A DNA stretch of 64,000 nucleotides from Nesterenkonia sphaerica (GTDB lineage: Bacteria > Actinomycetota > Actinomycetes > Actinomycetales > Micrococcaceae): positions 62,001-126,000 of the forward strand of contig NZ_VAWA01000007.1 of NCBI RefSeq assembly GCF_005771565.1. The letters are read 5' to 3'. A program made the translations under genes and the position numbers. The notes under the pieces are model-generated. The model searched no databases. It worked only from the letters and a program-made list of their open reading frames with translations, and was not told the origin of the DNA. Positions 54,899 to 64,000 of this stretch are shown here, in pieces (positions within the stretch are counted from its first letter, which is position 1; each line of letters begins with the position of its first letter).

Positions 54899-55774
54899 TT
54901 AACCCTGAAAGACGATGGTGGTGGCTCCGTGCCGGATGACCCGGTCCTCACAGTGCCATTTCACCGCTCTGGAGAGGACCGCGCGCTCCACGTCCGCACC
55001 GAATCGGGTGAGCTGGGCGACGTCGTCGGCGTGCGAGACCCGGATCACATCCTGCTCGATGATGGGCCCCTCATCCAGGTCTTCGGTGACATAGTGTGCG
55101 GTGGCACCGATAAGCTTCACGCCGCGATCCTTGGCCTTCTGATAGGGACCCGCGCCGATGAACGCGGGGAGAAAGCTGTGGTGAATATTGATCACCGGCA
55201 CTCCGACCTGATCCAGAAATTCCGGCGAGAGTATCTGCATGTAGCGGGCCAGCACCACCAGATCGACCTTGCCGTGCAGCAGGTTGAGGTGCTCGGACTC
55301 GGCGGCCGCTTTGTTCTCGCGATCCACCGGCACATGGTGGAATTCGATACCGAAGCGCTGCACGTCAGCTTCCAGGTCCGGGTGGTTCGACACCACCATG
55401 GCGATGTCCATAGGCAGGTCCCCACGGCGGTGGCGCCACAACAAGTCAAGCAGGCAGTGGTCCGTCTTAGAGGCGAAGATCGCCACGCGCTTCGGCTCAG
55501 CAGCCGCCGTGAGCTCAAGCTGCATGGAGAAGCGTGGCACAAGCCGCTCTTCAAGCTGTCGCTGCACCTGGTGACGGCGGCGGGCAAAGTCCGGAAGGTG
55601 GAAGACTGTGCGCTGGAAGAATTGACCATCCTCCACCCCGGTGGAGTACTGGTCAAGGGTGATGATGTTGCCACCGAGGTCGGCGATCAGTTCCGAGACT
55701 GCGGCCACGATCCCATGCTGGTCCGGGCAGGAGATCACCAATCGGGCGATATCGGGGTGCTGCTCAGTGTTCAC
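54899..55774 (-). CDS. purU: formyltetrahydrofolate deformylase
   Basis: Hydrolyses 10-formyl-tetrahydrofolate to formate and tetrahydrofolate. 291 residues: an N-terminal ACT domain (ISCPDQHGIVAAVSELIADLGGNIITLDQYST) and a C-terminal formyltransferase-like domain with the hallmark Asn/His/Asp residues in NIHHSFLPAFIGAGPYQ and THYVTEDLDEGPII-type sequence (AHYVTEDLDEGPI). It could connect C1 units from the methylamine pathway to formate, but it lies about 40 kb away, so that is inference. Confidence 0.93.
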   Translation of the reverse strand: MNTEQHPDIARLVISCPDQHGIVAAVSELIADLGGNIITLDQYSTGVEDGQFFQRTVFHLPDFARRRHQVQRQLEERLVPRFSMQLELTAAAEPKRVAIFASKTDHCLLDLLWRHRRGDLPMDIAMVVSNHPDLEADVQRFGIEFHHVPVDRENKAAAESEHLNLLHGKVDLVVLARYMQILSPEFLDQVGVPVINIHHSFLPAFIGAGPYQKAKDRGVKLIGATAHYVTEDLDEGPIIEQDVIRVSHADDVAQLTRFGADVERAVLSRAVKWHCEDRVIRHGATTIVFQG

Positions 55775-55850
55775 CGGGACCTCCGAGCTCGTGCTGCCAG
55801 CGAAACCAAAATGCCCCCCGCCTGAGGGGCAGAGGGCTCTTGGTGCTTGG

Positions 55851-55922
55851 CTCCCCCGGCTGGACTCGAACCAGCAACCACCCGATTAACAGTCGGGTGC
55901 TCTGCCATTGAGCTACGGAGGA
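55851..55922 (-). tRNA. tRNA-Asn (anticodon GUU)
   Basis: 72 bases: acceptor TCCTCCG with CGGGGGA, discriminator G, encoded CCA at 55848-55850; D arm GCTCAATGGCAGAGC; anticodon stem CCCGA/TCGGG with loop CTGTTAA; T arm GCTGGTTCGAGTCCAGC. Confidence 0.93.
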
Positions 55923-56002
55923 ATGGACCTGGAAATTCTAGCAGGCCCGGCAGTCCCATGGAAAATCGGCCACTGCTGTGGTCCCCCTTATAGGATGGGG
56001 GC

Positions 56003-56572
56003 GTGACTGACCTCCACCGCATCACCGTGTTCACCGGCGGGGCATCGGGCCACGATCTGGCGTACCAGCAGCATGTGCGCACCCTGGGGGCCGAGCTGGC
56101 CAAGGGCGCTATCGGACTGGTCTACGGCGGCGGAAAAGTGGGGCTGATGGGACAGATCGCGGATGCCGCCTTGGAGGCCCGCGGCGAAGTCATCGGGGTC
56201 ATCCCCGATGTCCTGATGGAGCGGGAAGTTGCCCACCGCGACCTGACGTACCTGGAGATCGTGCCCGACATGCACTTCCGCAAGGCCCGGCTCGGCGAAC
56301 TCGGTGACGCGTTTGTGGCACTGCCCGGCGGGATGGGCACTCTGGAGGAACTCTTTGAGGTGTGGACCTGGCAGTATCTGGGGATTCACGCCAAGCCGGT
56401 GGCGCTGTACAACATCAAGGGGTTCTGGAACCCGCTGTTGACCATGATCGACCACCAGGTCGCCGAAGGCTTCATCGCCGGGTGGCGGCGCGACGCCCTG
56501 GTCATCGCAGACACCCCGGGGGATCTGATTACCCAGCTGCGTGCCTGGCGTCCGCCGGTACAGGACCGGTGA
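56003..56572 (+). CDS. LOG-family (TIGR00730) nucleotide phosphoribohydrolase
   Basis: 189 residues with the family motif PGGMGTLEE (108-116) and the nucleotide-binding YGGGKVGLMG (41-50). LOG enzymes release a base from a nucleoside 5'-monophosphate, as in cytokinin activation; in bacteria the substrate is often AMP or a modified one. GTG 56003 has GGATGGGGGC upstream. Confidence 0.9.
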   Translation: MTDLHRITVFTGGASGHDLAYQQHVRTLGAELAKGAIGLVYGGGKVGLMGQIADAALEARGEVIGVIPDVLMEREVAHRDLTYLEIVPDMHFRKARLGELGDAFVALPGGMGTLEELFEVWTWQYLGIHAKPVALYNIKGFWNPLLTMIDHQVAEGFIAGWRRDALVIADTPGDLITQLRAWRPPVQDR

Positions 56573-56597
56573 GCCCGGGTTCAGTGATTGACCGGGC

Positions 56598-57290
56598 TCA
56601 GGGGTTGACCGGCTGGATCGTCAACTCACTGATGGCCGACGCAGCCTCATTCTCCACCGCTAGGCGAGCAGTCTTGGCCACCGCCTCCGGAGAGATGAAA
56701 CGGGCGCCGTCGTACTGTGTGTTTCCCAATGCGGTCTGCAGCGCCACCTGCATATCAGTGTCCACCTGCCCGGGATGCAGTGATGTGACCCGGATCTTGC
56801 CGCGCTCCTCCTCACGCAGAGCATCGGTGAAGGCTCGGAGCGCGAACTTGGAGCCGGAGTACAGCGCGCCGTTGGCGCGCGAGCGGTAGCCGGCCCCGGA
56901 GTTGATGGCCACCACGTGACCGGAGGCGGCCCGCAGCGCAGGCAGAGCCAGACGCGTCAGCTCCGCTACGGCGAACACATTGAGCTCAAACATGTCCCGC
57001 CAGTGCTGCGGTGAGGACTCAGCCACCGGGGAGAGCCAGGCCACGCCCGCTGAATGGACCAATACGTCCAACTGGTCCACCCCTGTGGTATCCCATGCCT
57101 CCCGCACGGCTTGAGCGTCGGTGAGGTCCGCCAGGAACGGCGCCGCATTTGGCAGCGCTGAGACCACCTCCTGCACCCGTTCTGGGTTGGTGCCGCCGAC
57201 CAGCACCCTGTAGTCGGGGGCCAGCTCCTGGGCGATCGCCCTCCCGATGCCGCGCGAACCACCTGTGATCAGTGCAACCTTTTCAGCCAT
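56598..57290 (-). CDS. short-chain dehydrogenase/reductase
   Basis: 230 residues: NAD(P)-binding TGGSRGIG (9-16), NSGAGYRS with S131, and the catalytic Y144-x3-K148 in ALYSGSKFA. Classical SDR, substrate unknown. ATG 57290 with AGGGTG upstream is preferred over GTG 57299. It is convergent with the LOG gene and divergent from the GNAT gene by 60 bases. Confidence 0.9.
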   Translation of the reverse strand: MAEKVALITGGSRGIGRAIAQELAPDYRVLVGGTNPERVQEVVSALPNAAPFLADLTDAQAVREAWDTTGVDQLDVLVHSAGVAWLSPVAESSPQHWRDMFELNVFAVAELTRLALPALRAASGHVVAINSGAGYRSRANGALYSGSKFALRAFTDALREEERGKIRVTSLHPGQVDTDMQVALQTALGNTQYDGARFISPEAVAKTARLAVENEAASAISELTIQPVNP

Positions 57291-57350
57291 GCCAGACACC
57301 CTATCGCCCCCACCCCATGCCGTTCAGTGGCAGGACGATACAGTGGGTTC

Positions 57351-58121
57351 ATGACCTCCCCAGACAACTCCCCCGCCGAACAGCTGACGCTCAGCTCCGG
57401 GCTGATCGTTCGTCAACTCAGCAATTACGGGGAGCTGAAGCAGGCTTGCCAACTCTACCGCGGGGTCTTCGGTTACACGGGCGAAGACGAGTCGCTCAAT
57501 CCGCGCATGCTGAGCTCACTGCTGCGTCACTCGGGTTCGGTAGTCGGAGCAGTTGATCCTTCCGGAACCGTGTTGGCCTTTGCCTACGGGTGGGCTGCAG
57601 TCGATACCGGCGAGGACCCGCACATCTATCACTTTTCACAGGCCGCAGTGGTCTCTTCTGTGCTGCAGGGACAGGGTGTGGGCCGGTCTCTGAAGAGGGT
57701 TCAAGCGGCCATGGCGGACCGGTCGGGTGCGCAGCGGATGCGGTGGACCTATGACCCGCTTCTGGCCCGGAACGCTCACTTTAATCTGGACGTGCTCGGC
57801 GCCCGCGGACGCTGGTACACCCCCGACGCGCAGGGCTTGCCAGGCACCGATCGCGTCACCGTGGAGTGGCGCTTCGCCGACGACGTCGAAGCCTCGCCGC
57901 AGACTGCCGCAGAGGCCCACACCCCCCACGTACCGGTGGGTCAGGTGCACACTGACGCTAGCGGAACCCACCTAGGGGTCCCCGCCGCGAAACCGGTGGA
58001 CCCCGACCTCGCCGCCCGGCTGCGCCAACAGATCCGTGAGATGTTCGAGGAGGGCTTTGCTGCCATCTCCTGCTTCCGCACCGACCCACACACTGCCGTC
58101 TACACCTTTGTGAAGGACTGA
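57351..58121 (+). CDS. GNAT-fold protein of the COG3375 type, probably N-succinyltransferase or related
   Basis: 256 residues: NYGELKQACQLYRGVFGYTG at the N-terminus, IYHFSQAAVVSSVLQGQGVGRSLKRVQ with the acyl-CoA loop Q-G-x-G-V-G, and MRWTYDPLLARNAHFNLDVLGARGRWY. COG3375 proteins are encoded next to OSBS/NSAR genes, as here (three bases apart). In Geobacillus such a pair with a desuccinylase converts D- to L-amino acids. Confidence 0.83.
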   Translation: MTSPDNSPAEQLTLSSGLIVRQLSNYGELKQACQLYRGVFGYTGEDESLNPRMLSSLLRHSGSVVGAVDPSGTVLAFAYGWAAVDTGEDPHIYHFSQAAVVSSVLQGQGVGRSLKRVQAAMADRSGAQRMRWTYDPLLARNAHFNLDVLGARGRWYTPDAQGLPGTDRVTVEWRFADDVEASPQTAAEAHTPHVPVGQVHTDASGTHLGVPAAKPVDPDLAARLRQQIREMFEEGFAAISCFRTDPHTAVYTFVKD

Positions 58122-58124
58122 TTC

Positions 58125-59240
58125 ATGCGCATCGTCAACGCGGCGCTCCATGATGTGGAGTTGCCTCTGGTCCACTCGTTCGAGACCTCCAGCCACCGCA
58201 AGTCCTCACTGAGACATCTTCTGGTGGAACTCACCGACGAGTCCGGCGCCACAGGGTGGGGAGAGATTGCCTCACCGGCGGGGCCCTACTATGCGTCTGA
58301 AACCACGACCATCGCCTGGCACACCTCGACTCAGTACCTCCTGCCCGCAGTGCTGGGCGCCCAATGGGACCACCCGGATCAGGTCACGGAGCTGTTCTCC
58401 AAGGTCCGCGGGCACTGGTTCGCCAAGGCCGGTGTCGACATCGCGGCGTGGACGCTGTACGCCGACCAGATCCAGCAGCCGCTGGCGCAGGCACTGGGCG
58501 GGAGCCGCAGCACAGTGGTGGCGGGGGTGTCCCTGGGCATCGAGCCGAGCATCGACGCGCTGCTGGAGCAGGTCGCTACCCACGTGGAATCGGGCTATCC
58601 CCGAGTGAAGCTGAAGATCGCCCCGGGCTGGGACGTGGAACCGGTCCGGGCGGTGCGTGGAGCCTATCCCGACCTCGACGTTCATGTGGATGCCAACGGT
58701 GCATACCCTGGCGATGCAGAGGCCTTCGAGGTTTTCCGCGCCTTGGACCAGCACCGTCTGACGATGATCGAACAACCCTTTGCCCCACGGAATTTCCTCG
58801 ACTCCGCGCGCCTCCAGGCGGAGCTGGAGACGCCCGTATGTCTGGACGAATCAGTAGAGACATTGGACGACCTGCGGACGGCTCTGCAGCTCCGGGCCGG
58901 CGGGGTGCTGAACATCAAGGTCTCCCGCATGGGTGGGCTCAGCGCCGCTCGGGCAGCTCACGACCTTGCTCAGGAGGCCGGCTGGCCGGTCTGGTGCGGC
59001 GGGATGCACGAGTTCGGCATCGGCCGGCTGGCCAATGTGGCGATCTCCTCCCTGCCCGGGTTCACTCTGCCCTCGGACGTGTCTGCAAGTTCGAAGTACT
59101 ACGCCGAGGACATTATTGACCCGGCCGTCAGCGCCGACCACGGAGTGGTCACCGTCCCCACGGTCCCGGGACTGGGTGCTGCGGTGCGCACCGACCTGAT
59201 CGCAGCCCACGCGGCACGGACCGAGACCTTCACTGCTTAG
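58125..59240 (+). CDS. OSBS / N-succinylamino acid racemase (enolase superfamily)
   Basis: 371 residues. Catalytic residues of the MLE subgroup are all visible: K162-x-K164 (VKLKI), D189 (DANGAY), E216 (IEQP), D241 (CLDES) and K265 (IKVSR). Length and sequence fit o-succinylbenzoate synthase as well as N-acylamino acid racemase; the GNAT partner favours racemase activity. No menaquinone genes adjoin. It starts three bases after the GNAT stop. Confidence 0.87.
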   Translation: MRIVNAALHDVELPLVHSFETSSHRKSSLRHLLVELTDESGATGWGEIASPAGPYYASETTTIAWHTSTQYLLPAVLGAQWDHPDQVTELFSKVRGHWFAKAGVDIAAWTLYADQIQQPLAQALGGSRSTVVAGVSLGIEPSIDALLEQVATHVESGYPRVKLKIAPGWDVEPVRAVRGAYPDLDVHVDANGAYPGDAEAFEVFRALDQHRLTMIEQPFAPRNFLDSARLQAELETPVCLDESVETLDDLRTALQLRAGGVLNIKVSRMGGLSAARAAHDLAQEAGWPVWCGGMHEFGIGRLANVAISSLPGFTLPSDVSASSKYYAEDIIDPAVSADHGVVTVPTVPGLGAAVRTDLIAAHAARTETFTA

Positions 59241-59246
59241 CCTCGC

Positions 59247-61439
59247 TCACTGCGAGGCGGCGGTGCCCTCACTCAGGTCGATGTGCACTTCCTCAGCGGA
59301 ATCCATGTCAGCCTTGTAGCCGCGCGCACGGAGCACAGCCTGAATGGCGACGCCGGCTGCCACGACCCCCAGGCCTACGCCAGAGATAATCACGTCGGGG
59401 TAGATCAGCATGATCCCGCCGACGACCAGCAGCGTCCGATCCAGCACCCGGCCTCGGGCGATGAGGTAGCCCGCCAAACCTGAGGACACACCGATCATTC
59501 CCAGAATCACGGTGCCGAGGGCCAGCATCAGCTCGGTGAACGTGCCTTCCAGCAGCAGCGCCGGCTCCAAAATGAAGGCGTAGGGGATGAGGAAGCCCGC
59601 CACCGCCATGCGCAGCGCGCTGACGCCGGCCCGCATCGGATTGGCTCCAGCGATACCCGCACCCGCGAAGGCCGCAAGACACACTGGTGGCGTGACATCG
59701 GCCAGAATGCCGAAGAAGAAGACGAACATATGCGCCGCGATGAGCGGGACGTCAAAGTTCTGATAGAGGATCGGCGCGGCGACGGTTGCCGTCACCACGT
59801 AGTTCGCCGTGGTCGGCAGGCCCATGCCAAGGATGATGCAGGCGACCATCACCATGACAAGCACCAGCAAGAAGTTTCCGCCGGCGAGATTCACCAGGCC
59901 GGCGCCCAATTGGCCGCCGAGTCCGGTGGAGGTCACCGTTCCGGCGACCATTCCTGCAGTGGCACAGGCCGCAATGACCGGCAGCGCCGTCCGAGCACCT
60001 GCGACCAGCATCTGGGCCACCACGTAGACCAGAGCCAGCAGCAGCTTCCCAGTTTCGGTCACGGGGCTCTTGCCGTCTTTGGTCGCTTCACTGAGTACGG
60101 GAATCAGGTGGTCGAAGACCGCCCGGAGCAGGCTCAGTGCCAGTGCGGTACCGATTCCGAAGAGCGCGGCCCGCATGGGGCTGGCCCCGCCTAAGAGGGT
60201 GCTGATGATCACGACCAGCGGCAGCAGCATGTCGATGCGAGTAATGATGGACTTCCAGCTGGGCAGCTCCGCGGGCGGGATGCCCTTGAGCTCGTTGCGC
60301 TTAGCCTCAAAGTGCACCGAGAGGAACGCCCCGGTGAAGTAGAGGGCAGCCGGGATGATCGCGATCACGATCAGCTCGTTGTACTCCAGTCCCGAGATGT
60401 TCTGCGCCATGATGAACGCAGCTGCGCCCATGATGGGCGGGACCATTTGGCCACCTGTGGAGGCTGTTGCCTCCGTCGCGGCGGCCACGTGCGGCTTGAA
60501 ACCTGCTCGCTTCATAATCGGGATGGTGAAGGAGCCGGAGGCCACGGTATTGGCCACTGAGGATCCGGACACCATGCCCTGGAGGCCGGAGGCGGCTACC
60601 GCAGCCTTGGCCGGGCCGCCGCTGAACCGTCCGGCAGCCCGGAAAGCGAGATCGTTGAAGAACTGACCGATGTTCGTGCGAAGCAGCACCACGGCAAAGA
60701 AGAGGAAGAGGAAGATGAACTCGGAGGAGACCCGGATGGGGGTGCCGAACACACCCTGGTTCGCCGAGAGGAACATGTTGGTGGCGAACTCGCTCCAGTC
60801 CTGCCCGCGATGACCCCAGTCCCCTGGCATGCGGGCCCCAGTGGCGAAGAGGGCGTAGGCAATAGCCACACCGGCCACCACCACGATGGGGGTGCCGACG
60901 CAGCGCCGGCTCGCTTCCAGCACGAGGAGGACGCCGAGCGTAGCCACCAGGATGTCGGTGTCGCTGTAACCCAGGATCGCGACCTGGTTCGAGACCAGGT
61001 ACTCGTAGTTGAAGAAGATGTAGAAGCTGCAGACGGTGGCCACCGCTGCGAGCACGACGTCGTACCACGGCACGCCACGGTGCCGTCCGGTGAGCACATC
61101 GACCACTTTGTTGCCGGTGGGCTCGACGTGCAGCAGCCGCTTCGACGCGGGATAGAGCAGGAAGGTCAGTGCCAGGGCACCGGCCACGTGCAGGGAGCCG
61201 TGCATCCACGCGTTGTACGGCCGCTCGAAAGCGGCATACAGATGGTAGACGGTGAAGACGATGGCCACGCCGCCGACGATCCAGCCCCACCAACCGAGGT
61301 CGGTGCGGAATCGGCTGGAGATGTCATGCGCGCGCAGGACCTCTTCAGCCTTCTGCTGAGCCGCAGCCCCGGAGGCGGCATCCTCAGTCTGGGAGGATGC
61401 CGACCCCCGGGGTTGCTCGGCTGCGGCAGAGTGGGTCAC
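59247..61439 (-). CDS. TRAP transporter permease, fused DctQ-DctM type (TAXI class)
   Basis: 730 residues with about 17 membrane segments. The first part holds a DctQ-like four-helix unit and the rest the DctM large permease: GLQGMVSGSSVANTVASGSFTIPIMKRAG and MGLPTTANYVV are typical of TAXI-TRAP fused permeases. Imports an organic acid using a sodium or proton gradient. It overlaps the binding-protein gene by ATGA and is convergent with the racemase gene. Confidence 0.9.
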   Translation of the reverse strand: MTHSAAAEQPRGSASSQTEDAASGAAAQQKAEEVLRAHDISSRFRTDLGWWGWIVGGVAIVFTVYHLYAAFERPYNAWMHGSLHVAGALALTFLLYPASKRLLHVEPTGNKVVDVLTGRHRGVPWYDVVLAAVATVCSFYIFFNYEYLVSNQVAILGYSDTDILVATLGVLLVLEASRRCVGTPIVVVAGVAIAYALFATGARMPGDWGHRGQDWSEFATNMFLSANQGVFGTPIRVSSEFIFLFLFFAVVLLRTNIGQFFNDLAFRAAGRFSGGPAKAAVAASGLQGMVSGSSVANTVASGSFTIPIMKRAGFKPHVAAATEATASTGGQMVPPIMGAAAFIMAQNISGLEYNELIVIAIIPAALYFTGAFLSVHFEAKRNELKGIPPAELPSWKSIITRIDMLLPLVVIISTLLGGASPMRAALFGIGTALALSLLRAVFDHLIPVLSEATKDGKSPVTETGKLLLALVYVVAQMLVAGARTALPVIAACATAGMVAGTVTSTGLGGQLGAGLVNLAGGNFLLVLVMVMVACIILGMGLPTTANYVVTATVAAPILYQNFDVPLIAAHMFVFFFGILADVTPPVCLAAFAGAGIAGANPMRAGVSALRMAVAGFLIPYAFILEPALLLEGTFTELMLALGTVILGMIGVSSGLAGYLIARGRVLDRTLLVVGGIMLIYPDVIISGVGLGVVAAGVAIQAVLRARGYKADMDSAEEVHIDLSEGTAASQ

Positions 61440-62446
61440 GGCAGGTCGATGCCCTGCTCGTCGTAGTACCGCTCAGCGCCGGGGTGCAGCGGAATGTCGC
61501 CCAGGCCCAGCAGCGCCTCGTCGGTGCTGATGTTCTCGCCGACATCCAGGGTGATGCTGTCGGCGTTGTCGAACAGCGCAGCGGTGATGTCGTAGGCCAA
61601 GTCCTCGCTCACCTGGGTGGTGGATGCGGCCAAGGCTGCGAAGACCGACAGGGTGGTGACGTCCTCGTCGAGGAAGTCGTAGGTGTCGGCCTCAATGGCG
61701 TAGGTGTCGAACAGACCGCCTTCGGCGATCTCCTCGGCATCGGCCTCATCCAAGGACAGCAGCGTCACATCGGTGGTCGCAGCCAGCGACGTCAGAGCCG
61801 CCACCGGAGGACCGGCGACGAACATGGAGGCGTCGATCTGGTCATCGCCGAGCATCTCGGTGGAAGCCCCGAAGTCGGTGACTTCAGGGGTGTAGTCGAT
61901 TTCGTAGTACTCGAGGATCGCATCGGAGATGGCGCGAGTGCCGGAGCCGGCGTCGCCCACGGCAATGGTCATGCCGTCCAGATCTTCAATGGACTCGACC
62001 CCGGCGTCCTCACGCACCACAATGTGCATAGCCTCGGGGTACAGGTTGGCAATCCAGCCCACATTGTCGATCGCAATGCCGTCGAGGTCCTCGAGCTCAC
62101 CGTTAATGGCCTCGGCCGCGGTGTCGTTCTGAGTCAGAGCCAGCTGAGACTGCTCGTTGTAGATACGGCCCAGGTTCTCCCCGGATCCTCCGGACTCCAC
62201 GTAGTTGACTGATGCCTCAGTTTCGGCGGAGAAGATTTCGGAAAGTTCACCACCGAGGGGGTAGTAGGTGCCGCCAGTGCCACCGGTGGTGAATTCAAGG
62301 TCCGTGATGAAGTCGTCTTCGCTGCCGACCTCGACCTCGCCCTCTTCACCATTGCCGTTCTCATCACCGTTGTCATCGCCACAGGCAGCGAGAGCGGTCA
62401 TCGCGGCCACGGCAGTCATTGCTGCGGCTGTTCGACGGATAGTCAT
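61436..62446 (-). CDS. TAXI-family TRAP solute-binding lipoprotein
   Basis: 336 residues. Lipobox LAAC after MTIRRTAAAMTAVAAMTA, an acidic linker, then the TAXI core FTTGGTGGTYYPLGGELSEIF, VGWIANLYPEAMHIVVRED and AVGDAGSGTRAISDAILEYY. Captures the substrate, perhaps a dicarboxylate, glutamate or glutamine type compound, and hands it to the fused permease. ATG 62446 has CAGGAGGACC upstream. Confidence 0.9.
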   Translation of the reverse strand: MTIRRTAAAMTAVAAMTALAACGDDNGDENGNGEEGEVEVGSEDDFITDLEFTTGGTGGTYYPLGGELSEIFSAETEASVNYVESGGSGENLGRIYNEQSQLALTQNDTAAEAINGELEDLDGIAIDNVGWIANLYPEAMHIVVREDAGVESIEDLDGMTIAVGDAGSGTRAISDAILEYYEIDYTPEVTDFGASTEMLGDDQIDASMFVAGPPVAALTSLAATTDVTLLSLDEADAEEIAEGGLFDTYAIEADTYDFLDEDVTTLSVFAALAASTTQVSEDLAYDITAALFDNADSITLDVGENISTDEALLGLGDIPLHPGAERYYDEQGIDLP

Positions 62447-62668
62447 TGGTCCTCCTGGTAAAAAATGATTCATGGTGCGACCGTGCTGGTTCACCTGGAC
62501 ACAAGCTTACGTCGAGGATGTCCCCAGCCGACCCCGTGCAGATCACACTAGAGCAGGTCAGCAGCATTGGGCCAGTCCACCAGTGGGCTGCAACACAACC
62601 GTAACCTTCCTGCTTCTCGGGAGGGTGACTGACACCCCGAACGGGTGAGCATACGTAGGATGGGGGCC

Positions 62669-63622
62669 ATGACTTCTTCAGCTCGTACTGCTTCCGGACA
62701 TGGATTGGCGACGATCGCCGCCAACGGCAATGTCTTGGACACCTGGTTCCCCTCCCCCGCGCTGGCTCCGCTGGCGGAGAACGACGACGCCGCACTCACC
62801 CGTCAGCTCGAGGCGGCGGAGTCCGAGGACGCTGACCGTGGGGTGAAGGTCCGGGCAGTCTCGGTGGAGTCGGACCTCGACGCGGAGGTCACCGGCCCCT
62901 CCGATGCGTGGCTGCGCCTCCATCTGCTCTCACACCGGCTCTGTGCGCCGAACTCCATCAACTTGAATGGCATTTTTGGGCACCTCACCAATGTGGTGTG
63001 GACCAACTTCGGCCCCTGCAGCGTCGAGGGTTTCGAACGCACTCGGCTGAAGCTGCGCAGCCGAGGTCATGTGACGGTGTATTCGATCGATAAGTTCCCC
63101 CGGCTGGTCGACTATGTGACCCCCTCGGGCGTGCGGATCGCCGACGCCGACCGCGTGCGGCTGGGTGCGCACCTGGCGGAGGGCACCACCGTGATGCATG
63201 AAGGGTTCGTCAACTTCAACGCAGGCACGCTGGGCACATCCATGGTCGAGGGCCGGATCTCTGCTGGCGTGGTCGTCGGCGATGGCACAGACGTGGGGGG
63301 AAGCGCCTCCATCATGGGCACTCTCTCAGGCGGCGGGAAGGAGAAGATCTCGCTGGGTGAGCGGGTGCTGCTCGGGGCCAATTCCGGGGTGGGCATCTCG
63401 CTGGGCGACGACTGTGTGGTGGAGGCCGGGCTCTACGTCACCGCGGGCACCAAGGTGACGGTGCTGGACGGCGAGGGCGGGGTCAGCGGAACGGCGAAGG
63501 GCTCGGAGCTCTCCGGGTCCAGCGGACTGCTGTTCCTCCGGGACTCGGTGACCGGCCAGGTGCAGGCCCGCCCGCGCAAGGGCCAGAAGGTGGAGCTCAA
63601 CGCCGCTCTGCACGCCAACTGA
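62669..63622 (+). CDS. dapD: 2,3,4,5-tetrahydropyridine-2,6-dicarboxylate N-succinyltransferase
   Basis: Lysine/diaminopimelate biosynthesis enzyme. 317 residues of the actinobacterial, longer Dap[46 protein letters not shown] and the left-handed beta-helix hexapeptide repeats with [21 protein letters not shown] 62669 has AGGATGGGGG upstream. Confidence 0.94.
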   Translation: MTSSARTASGHGLATIAANGNVLDTWFPSPALAPLAENDDAALTRQLEAAESEDADRGVKVRAVSVESDLDAEVTGPSDAWLRLHLLSHRLCAPNSINLNGIFGHLTNVVWTNFGPCSVEGFERTRLKLRSRGHVTVYSIDKFPRLVDYVTPSGVRIADADRVRLGAHLAEGTTVMHEGFVNFNAGTLGTSMVEGRISAGVVVGDGTDVGGSASIMGTLSGGGKEKISLGERVLLGANSGVGISLGDDCVVEAGLYVTAGTKVTVLDGEGGVSGTAKGSELSGSSGLLFLRDSVTGQVQARPRKGQKVELNAALHAN

Positions 63623-63631
63623 GGGCGCACC

Positions 63632-64000
63632 GTGAGTCCCGTCCGCAGACGCCGCACCACGGTGATCACACGCCCGATGGCCCGTCGCCGTCGGCGCCGC
63701 CGTGCACTGTTGGCGCTCGGAGTCACCACTGCGCTCGTGGCAGGAGCCGCCTACGGCACCTGGCGTTACATAGAGGAGAACGAGTTTCTCTTGGATGAGC
63801 GGTGCGCGGTGACCGTGGGTGACAGAGACTATGAGCTCAGTCCCACCCAGACTCGCAATGCGGCGCTGCTGGCAGTGACTGCGGTGAATCAGGGGCTTCC
63901 GCCGGAGGCAGGAGTCGATGCCTTAGCGATGTCGCTGCAGGAGACTGAGTTGAGCATTCGCGATTCCGGTGAGGAGCGCGGATCTGAGGCCCTGTTCGCC
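63632..64000 (+). CDS. membrane-anchored protein (3' end beyond window), actinobacterial lytic-enzyme-like
   Basis: At least 123 residues. A basic N-terminus (runs of Arg), one membrane segment (LLALGVTTALVAGAAYG), then a soluble part: YELSPTQTRNAALLAVTAVNQGLPPEAGVDALAMSLQETELSIR. That part resembles actinobacterial proteins often annotated, without evidence, as heavy-metal transporters, and it may be a lysozyme-like hydrolase. GTG 63632 has GAGGG upstream. Confidence 0.7.
   Translation, partial: MSPVRRRRTTVITRPMARRRRRRRALLALGVTTALVAGAAYGTWRYIEENEFLLDERCAVTVGDRDYELSPTQTRNAALLAVTAVNQGLPPEAGVDALAMSLQETELSIRDSGEERGSEALFA

Overview
The window is visibly GC-rich and reads as an actinobacterial chromosome, most likely from the Micrococcaceae and possibly a Nesterenkonia-like, salt-tolerant organism. 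The grounds are the conserved gene order of the translation and cell-envelope block, GTG starts, leaderless promoters with a TAGACT -10 element, a DivIVA-like protein next to cdsA, the actinobacterial form of dapD, and many acidic secreted proteins. The genus is a guess; the phylum is well supported.

Layout. 1-2313: pnp (cut by the left edge) and rpsO. 2444-13686: a methylamine-degradation island, with a sarcosine-oxidase-type complex (soxB, soxD and a soxA-soxG fusion) on the minus strand and gmaS, an Rh-type ammonium/methylammonium channel and mgsA, mgsB, mgsC on the plus strand, divergent from a 508-base AT-rich control region. 13706-22760: core block on the minus strand (methyltransferase, ribF, two membrane proteins, truB, rbfA, infB, ylxR, nusA, rimP). 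22803-28452: proS, an AbiEi/DUF559-type gene flanked by related palindromes, an acidic lipoprotein and an OmpA-family lipoprotein with a Trp-Ser-Glu-Thr repeat. 28513-40612: core block with a GNAT gene, ispG, a gluconokinase, the rseP-like protease, dxr, a GNAT gene, a DivIVA-like gene, cdsA, frr, pyrH, tsf, rpsB and an M23 peptidase. 40699-45944: accessory genes (VIT transporter, DUF2267, SRPBCC, amidase, FUSC-type membrane protein). 45977-50661: tRNA(CAU), a divergent PTPS-like protein with a dehydrogenase, two glycosyltransferases and a CDP-alcohol phosphatidyltransferase. 50671-54830: holin-like and TM2 membrane proteins, a siderophore-interacting protein, an acidic protein built on 48-base repeats, and hsp20. 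54899-64000: purU, tRNA-Asn, a LOG protein, an SDR, a GNAT plus OSBS/N-acylamino-acid racemase pair, a TAXI-TRAP transporter, dapD and the start of a membrane-anchored protein.

How the genes work together. The central result is a complete N-methylglutamate pathway. GmaS joins methylamine to glutamate, MgsABC turns gamma-glutamylmethylamide into N-methylglutamate, and the SoxBDA(G)-type complex, best read as N-methylglutamate dehydrogenase, releases glutamate and a C1 unit. The Rh-type channel probably brings in methylammonium or ammonia. The island sits between ribF and rpsO, genes usually adjacent or nearly so in actinobacteria, so it looks inserted. Four of its five protein-protein interpretations rest on gene order plus family motifs; no activity can be proven from sequence alone.
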